Assembly: GCA_905235345.1 (NCBI GenBank)
Contig: CAJOLO010000054.1
Span: 1-9,029, forward strand
Reading direction: 5' to 3'
Source: an uncultured Lachnospiraceae bacterium
Lineage (GTDB): Bacteria; Bacillota; Clostridia; Lachnospirales; Lachnospiraceae
Length of the DNA: 9,029 nucleotides
In this document: positions 6,815 to 9,029 of the stretch, one piece after another
Layout of the letters: the number at the start of each line of letters is the position of its first letter
Position numbering within the stretch: the stretch's first letter is position 1
The notes under the pieces: generated by a model
Told to the model about the DNA's origin: nothing
Seen by the model: only the letters and a program-made list of their open reading frames with translations
Database searches by the model: none
Position numbers and translations under genes: made by a program

Positions 6815-6948
6815 TGCCATGCCTTAAAAACTCTTACAAAAAGTATCTTTCTTGTCCTACTTGGAGAATGAAGTCCGGCAACGACTGTATAAAAATTTAT
6901 TATATGGGTTTATAAATAACTTCCTGTAAGAGCTTTTAAGGCACGGCA
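6815..6948 (-). repeat. Palindromic element with a 30-bp stem before the longer TadE-like gene
   Basis: Arms 6815-6844 and 6919-6948 form a 30-bp stem enclosing 74 bases. The 23-base core arms (6816-6838 and 6925-6947) differ at two positions, and all four non-Watson-Crick positions in the stem are G.U pairs when read as minus-strand RNA but A.C mismatches on the plus strand. The interior is AT-rich, with short possible stems (6888-6893 with 6909-6914; 6872-6875 with 6883-6886). The element fills most of the 184 bases between DUF5702 and the TadE-like gene and ends about 5 bases before the latter's ribosome site. There is no U tract, target-site duplication or coding frame. It may be a structured leader RNA, an mRNA stability element or a small non-autonomous mobile repeat. 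Confidence 0.75.
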
Positions 6949-6978
6949 TGTTTAAGAACGACTCATACGTTCCCGCAA

Positions 6979-8556
6979 TCAATATGCAAAATCATCCTGA
7001 AAATAGTGTTCATATGCCGATGATTTTCTATCTTTCATCAACAACGGAACAATGCTTATCCTGCCCTGAACTGAAAACGCCCCTGATAAATTGACCACAG
7101 ACAAATTTTCATCCTTCACCCTTAGATTCTTTTCAATAAGATCCAGCATTCGTGCATAAGTTATATCTTTGCTTTCTTTCCTAACCAGCATTAATCCCAG
7201 ATAACTTGAATAACTCATGCCTACAGAAACATTGTTACTCTCTCCTTGCTTTGCAAGTGTCTTCAAATCGGTATTCCAATCAGCAGCCGTTTTCACATAC
7301 GGAAGCTTTTCACCCTGCATGAGTAATCTAACATCATATATTGATTCAGCATATGACCAACATCCAAGAAGAAGGTATTTTACTATCTCCACCAGCGGCA
7401 ATGTTCCCGTTGCACTACAGATAGCTGTCGCAAGCGTTAATGCCTCACATTGCTTTTCCTCATCCTGTAAAAGATACACATAATTGACCGGCATACGCAT
7501 CCATATAATATCTGACAGCACTGCCTCAAGATTATCACGATCATTATCCTTTCCCTTTAAGATATACTCAATCTCACACCGCATGACACTGTCCCTGTAA
7601 ACTCCCTGATATGAAAAATGATCCGTCACATATGAACAGAAGAATGCCTTTTCACTTATTGAGCTTATCGTGTCCTTATCCTCCTTTGCCGAATCACCCA
7701 ATATCTTTACAAGCTTTGAGACATCCTGAAAGTCTGTATCCTTATCTTCATCTTTTGAAGCAGAATAATCTTTTGACGGAGAACCGGAAAAATCCTGTTT
7801 TTCCCCGGAAACCTCTGTTCCTTCAGGAAGCACTAAAGACAATAAACCTAATGACAACATGTTCTTTAATTTCTCTCTCGGATCCTCTACCGTCTCTTCT
7901 TTATCTGTATCTGTCGATTCTGCACCTTCCTGTGCCGATCCCGAACTGCCGGCGGAACCTTCTACGCCACCACCTGCCTGTTGAGTTCCGGCAACGGTGC
8001 CTTCCTCTCCGCCGCCTGCCTGTTGAGTTTCGTCAACACCCGTACTCTCAGGAATCACCGTAGCATTTCTCTCTGTCTTTTCCCCTGCCTCGGCAATCTT
8101 CCTTGAAGAGTCCGTCATACTGTTTCCGATATCTGCAAGCTTATTGACCACACCTGCCTCCTTCTCATAATCCGCTATCTGTTTTTTTAATAAACGCATG
8201 TGATCATCGGTAATCTTCATGCAATCCGAAAGGGCAACCTCATCCACGGAAAAACTGTACAAACCTCCATTCCCGTCTTCACCATTCAATGATGCCTCCA
8301 GATAATCTCTGTATTTTTCCTCCAACATCGCATTGCTTCCCGTTCCGTATGTCGGATCCATAAACAACAGATGATATCTCTCGAACAATTCCCTGTTATA
8401 ATCTGCCATAATACCGGAGCGCGCACTATGAATTACGGCTCTTATCTTCATCTTTCCACAATATATTCTTCCCACCTCGAGCGCAGACAAGGTGAAAATC
8501 AACAATATACTTATCATCAACGAAAACAATACAGTTATCTGTCCTTTATTCTTCAC
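6979..8556 (-). CDS. DUF5702 (TadG-like) pilus-locus protein
   Basis: The 525-residue product starts KNKGQITVLFSLMI after its initiator. It has one N-terminal membrane segment (about residues 8-26), then LEVGRIYCG and a conserved-looking stretch SARSGIMADYNRELFERYHL (44-63). I recognise this as the DUF5702 family, which replaces TadG-type proteins in clostridial tad loci. After the anchor it should be extracytoplasmic. Residues about 159-225 are low-complexity (Gly, Glu, Thr, Ser, Gln) and hold a tandem 14-residue repeat. The C-terminal 250 residues are globular. An upstream in-frame TTG at 8607 would add 17 residues, but GGAGG at 8563-8567 lies 6 bases before the GTG at 8556, so I use that start. 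There is no Glu at +5 after G5, so pilin-type processing is uncertain. The function is not established; the locus suggests pilus assembly or anchoring. Confidence 0.82.
   Translation of the reverse strand: MKNKGQITVLFSLMISILLIFTLSALEVGRIYCGKMKIRAVIHSARSGIMADYNRELFERYHLLFMDPTYGTGSNAMLEEKYRDYLEASLNGEDGNGGLYSFSVDEVALSDCMKITDDHMRLLKKQIADYEKEAGVVNKLADIGNSMTDSSRKIAEAGEKTERNATVIPESTGVDETQQAGGGEEGTVAGTQQAGGGVEGSAGSSGSAQEGAESTDTDKEETVEDPREKLKNMLSLGLLSLVLPEGTEVSGEKQDFSGSPSKDYSASKDEDKDTDFQDVSKLVKILGDSAKEDKDTISSISEKAFFCSYVTDHFSYQGVYRDSVMRCEIEYILKGKDNDRDNLEAVLSDIIWMRMPVNYVYLLQDEEKQCEALTLATAICSATGTLPLVEIVKYLLLGCWSYAESIYDVRLLMQGEKLPYVKTAADWNTDLKTLAKQGESNNVSVGMSYSSYLGLMLVRKESKDITYARMLDLIEKNLRVKDENLSVVNLSGAFSVQGRISIVPLLMKDRKSSAYEHYFQDDFAY
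7945..8028 (-). repeat. Two tandem 42-base in-frame repeats in the DUF5702 gene
   Basis: Units 7987-8028 and 7945-7986 encode TQQAGGGEEGTVAG and TQQAGGGVEGSAGS. The first 14 bases are identical and later differences include several synonymous changes. They lie in the low-complexity linker, where copy number could vary between strains. Confidence 0.8.
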
Positions 8557-8562
8557 AGTGCA

Positions 8563-8567
8563 CCTCC
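8563..8567 (-). promoter_or_regulatory. Ribosome binding site that sets the GTG start of DUF5702
   Basis: GGAGG on the minus strand is 6 bases upstream of GTG at 8556-8554. No such site precedes the longer in-frame TTG at 8607, so the product should begin at KNKGQITV rather than with the 17 extra residues. Confidence 0.7.
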
Positions 8568-8667
8568 ACATTTCAAGTTTTGCATATACCATTGCATTAT
8601 CAGCCAATGGTTCTTCGGATAAATCATTGATTTTCAGTCAACAGTTACTTAAATTTCTGCCCGAATC

Positions 8668-8692
8668 ATGCCGGATGGCTTTTTTCAGGCAT
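8668..8692 (-). other. Weak stem-loop just downstream of the pilin stop
   Basis: ATGCC at 8668-8672 pairs with GGCAT at 8688-8692, a 5-bp stem with a 15-base loop, beginning 6 bases after the Flp pilin stop. On the minus strand it has no U tract, so it would be a stability or partial attenuation element rather than a terminator; on the plus strand it is followed by four T residues. The 142 bases from here to DUF5702 hold no convincing gene. Confidence 0.25.
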
Positions 8693-8698
8693 TTTTAA

Positions 8699-8881
8699 TC
8701 AGTAAATTTTCTTGGCACTTTGATTAATGGATTTCCATATATTATTGACCAATGTAGTTATCTGTTCTTTGAATATGATAACCATGGCAATAAGCACCAC
8801 AATGATCAGGATAATTTCGACAACTCCCATACCGGATTCGTCTTGAAGAAAATCCTTCCATGACCTTTTCAGCACATGCAT
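8699..8881 (-). CDS. Flp1-like type IVb prepilin
   Basis: This 60-residue protein is the likely major structural subunit of the Flp/Tad pilus. A basic and acidic leader (HVLKRSWKDFLQDESG) ends in Gly, followed by MGVVE with Glu at +5. Then comes a strongly hydrophobic helix (IILIIVVLIAMVIIF) and a short amphipathic tail (KEQITTLVNNIWKSINQSAKKIY). Processing by a TadV/FppA-type peptidase after the Gly would give a mature pilin of about 43 residues. In-frame GTG and ATG codons at 8890 and 8887 lie within or directly against the Shine-Dalgarno AAGGAGGTGA (8887-8896). The ATG at 8881 is 8 bases from GGAGG and is the likely start. The ribosome site is the strongest in the window, as expected for an abundant subunit. 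Confidence 0.88.
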   Translation of the reverse strand: MHVLKRSWKDFLQDESGMGVVEIILIIVVLIAMVIIFKEQITTLVNNIWKSINQSAKKIY

Positions 8882-8886
8882 ACACA

Positions 8887-8896
8887 TCACCTCCTT
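8887..8896 (-). promoter_or_regulatory. Strong ribosome binding site of the Flp-like pilin
   Basis: AAGGAGGTGA on the minus strand is fully complementary to the 16S rRNA 3' tail and sits at optimal distance from the ATG at 8881. This rules against the two earlier in-frame start codons that overlap it. Confidence 0.75.
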
Positions 8897-8913
8897 TCAC
8901 ATGCTTTCAATCA

Positions 8914-9029
8914 TCAGGTGATTGCGACAATCTTGTTTATATCTTCAGAATTGTACATATTATACAGTTCCATCACAGGCACGCTTTCGCTGCTTGTCGC
9001 ACGCAGCGGTACTAAATTCGTGTTGCACA
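8914..9029 (-). CDS. C-terminal end of an unidentified gene upstream of the pilin
   Basis: An open frame enters from the right edge of the window and ends in TGA at 8914-8916, 32 bases before the pilin start. The 37 visible residues include LVPLRATSSESVPVMELYNM and end INKIVAIT. The tail is polar with no membrane segment. In many tad loci the gene before the Flp pilin encodes TadC, an integral membrane protein, but this tail does not look like one. The other frames on this strand contain stops within the segment. I do not recognise the family. Confidence 0.55.
   Translation of the reverse strand, partial: CNTNLVPLRATSSESVPVMELYNMYNSEDINKIVAIT

Noticed and set aside
6797..6820. Seven-codon frame (MAQRGDK) between the palindrome and the longer TadE-like start
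   Set aside because: It lacks its own ribosome site, and its codons are simply the ribosome site region of the next gene.
7611..8063. Plus-strand open frame of 150 codons opposite DUF5702
   Set aside because: It is antisense to a well-supported gene, is rich in Pro, Leu, His and Ser as expected from the complement of the Gly/Glu/Ser-rich linker, and has no recognisable domain.
8553..8627. Minus-strand 24-codon frame (starts MIYPKNHWLIM) ending on the DUF5702 GTG start
   Set aside because: There is no ribosome site before its ATG and its composition is not informative. The stop/start overlap could be chance, so I do not call a leader peptide.
1..9029. CRISPR array, tRNA, rRNA, insertion sequence or phage gene
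   Set aside because: I saw no regularly spaced identical repeats with spacers, no tRNA-like cloverleaf, no transposase or integrase motif and no phage gene on either strand.

Overview
This window looks like chromosomal DNA of a Gram-positive member of the Clostridia, most likely a Lachnospiraceae relative. The basis is the moderately AT-rich composition, the strong GGAGG-type ribosome sites, the YbaB protein starting MAKRGGFSGG, and pilus genes of the kind found in Lachnospiraceae (Flp1-like pilin, DUF5702, TadE-like and DUF6382/FHA proteins). The taxonomic call rests on family recognition, not on a search. Every gene I can support lies on the minus strand, so the biological reading order runs from high to low coordinates.

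The right half (about 9029 down to 4051) is the distal part of a tad/Flp type IVb pilus locus. In order it holds the tail of an unidentified gene, a 60-residue Flp1-like prepilin, a large TadG-like DUF5702 protein, two TadE-like pseudopilins, and a two-pass membrane protein with an N-terminal DUF6382-like region and a C-terminal FHA domain. The longer TadE-like protein carries a duplicated Cys/His module. The pilin and both TadE-like proteins show the G|xxxxE processing site expected for a prepilin peptidase. The last TadE-like gene and the FHA gene overlap by 20 bases. A long palindromic element lies between DUF5702 and the first TadE-like gene.

The left half (3930 down to 1) holds a flavodoxin-like/SCP2-like fusion gene with its own candidate promoter, then dnaX (DNA polymerase III gamma/tau), ybaB/ebfC and recR, the last cut off by the window edge. 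dnaX-ybaB-recR is the classic bacterial replication/recombination cluster. ybaB and recR share a TAATG stop/start. The 190 bases between dnaX and ybaB hold three diverged copies of a 33-base hairpin repeat, and the best ybaB-recR promoter candidate lies inside them.

There is no gene-free stretch longer than 300 bases. The points most worth a second look are the 30-bp palindrome at 6815-6948, whose only imperfections are G.U pairs in the minus-strand RNA; the covarying hairpin repeats at 962-1103; a perfect Shine-Dalgarno site that points at an ACG codon in the flavodoxin-like gene; and the duplicated putative zinc module on a pseudopilin.
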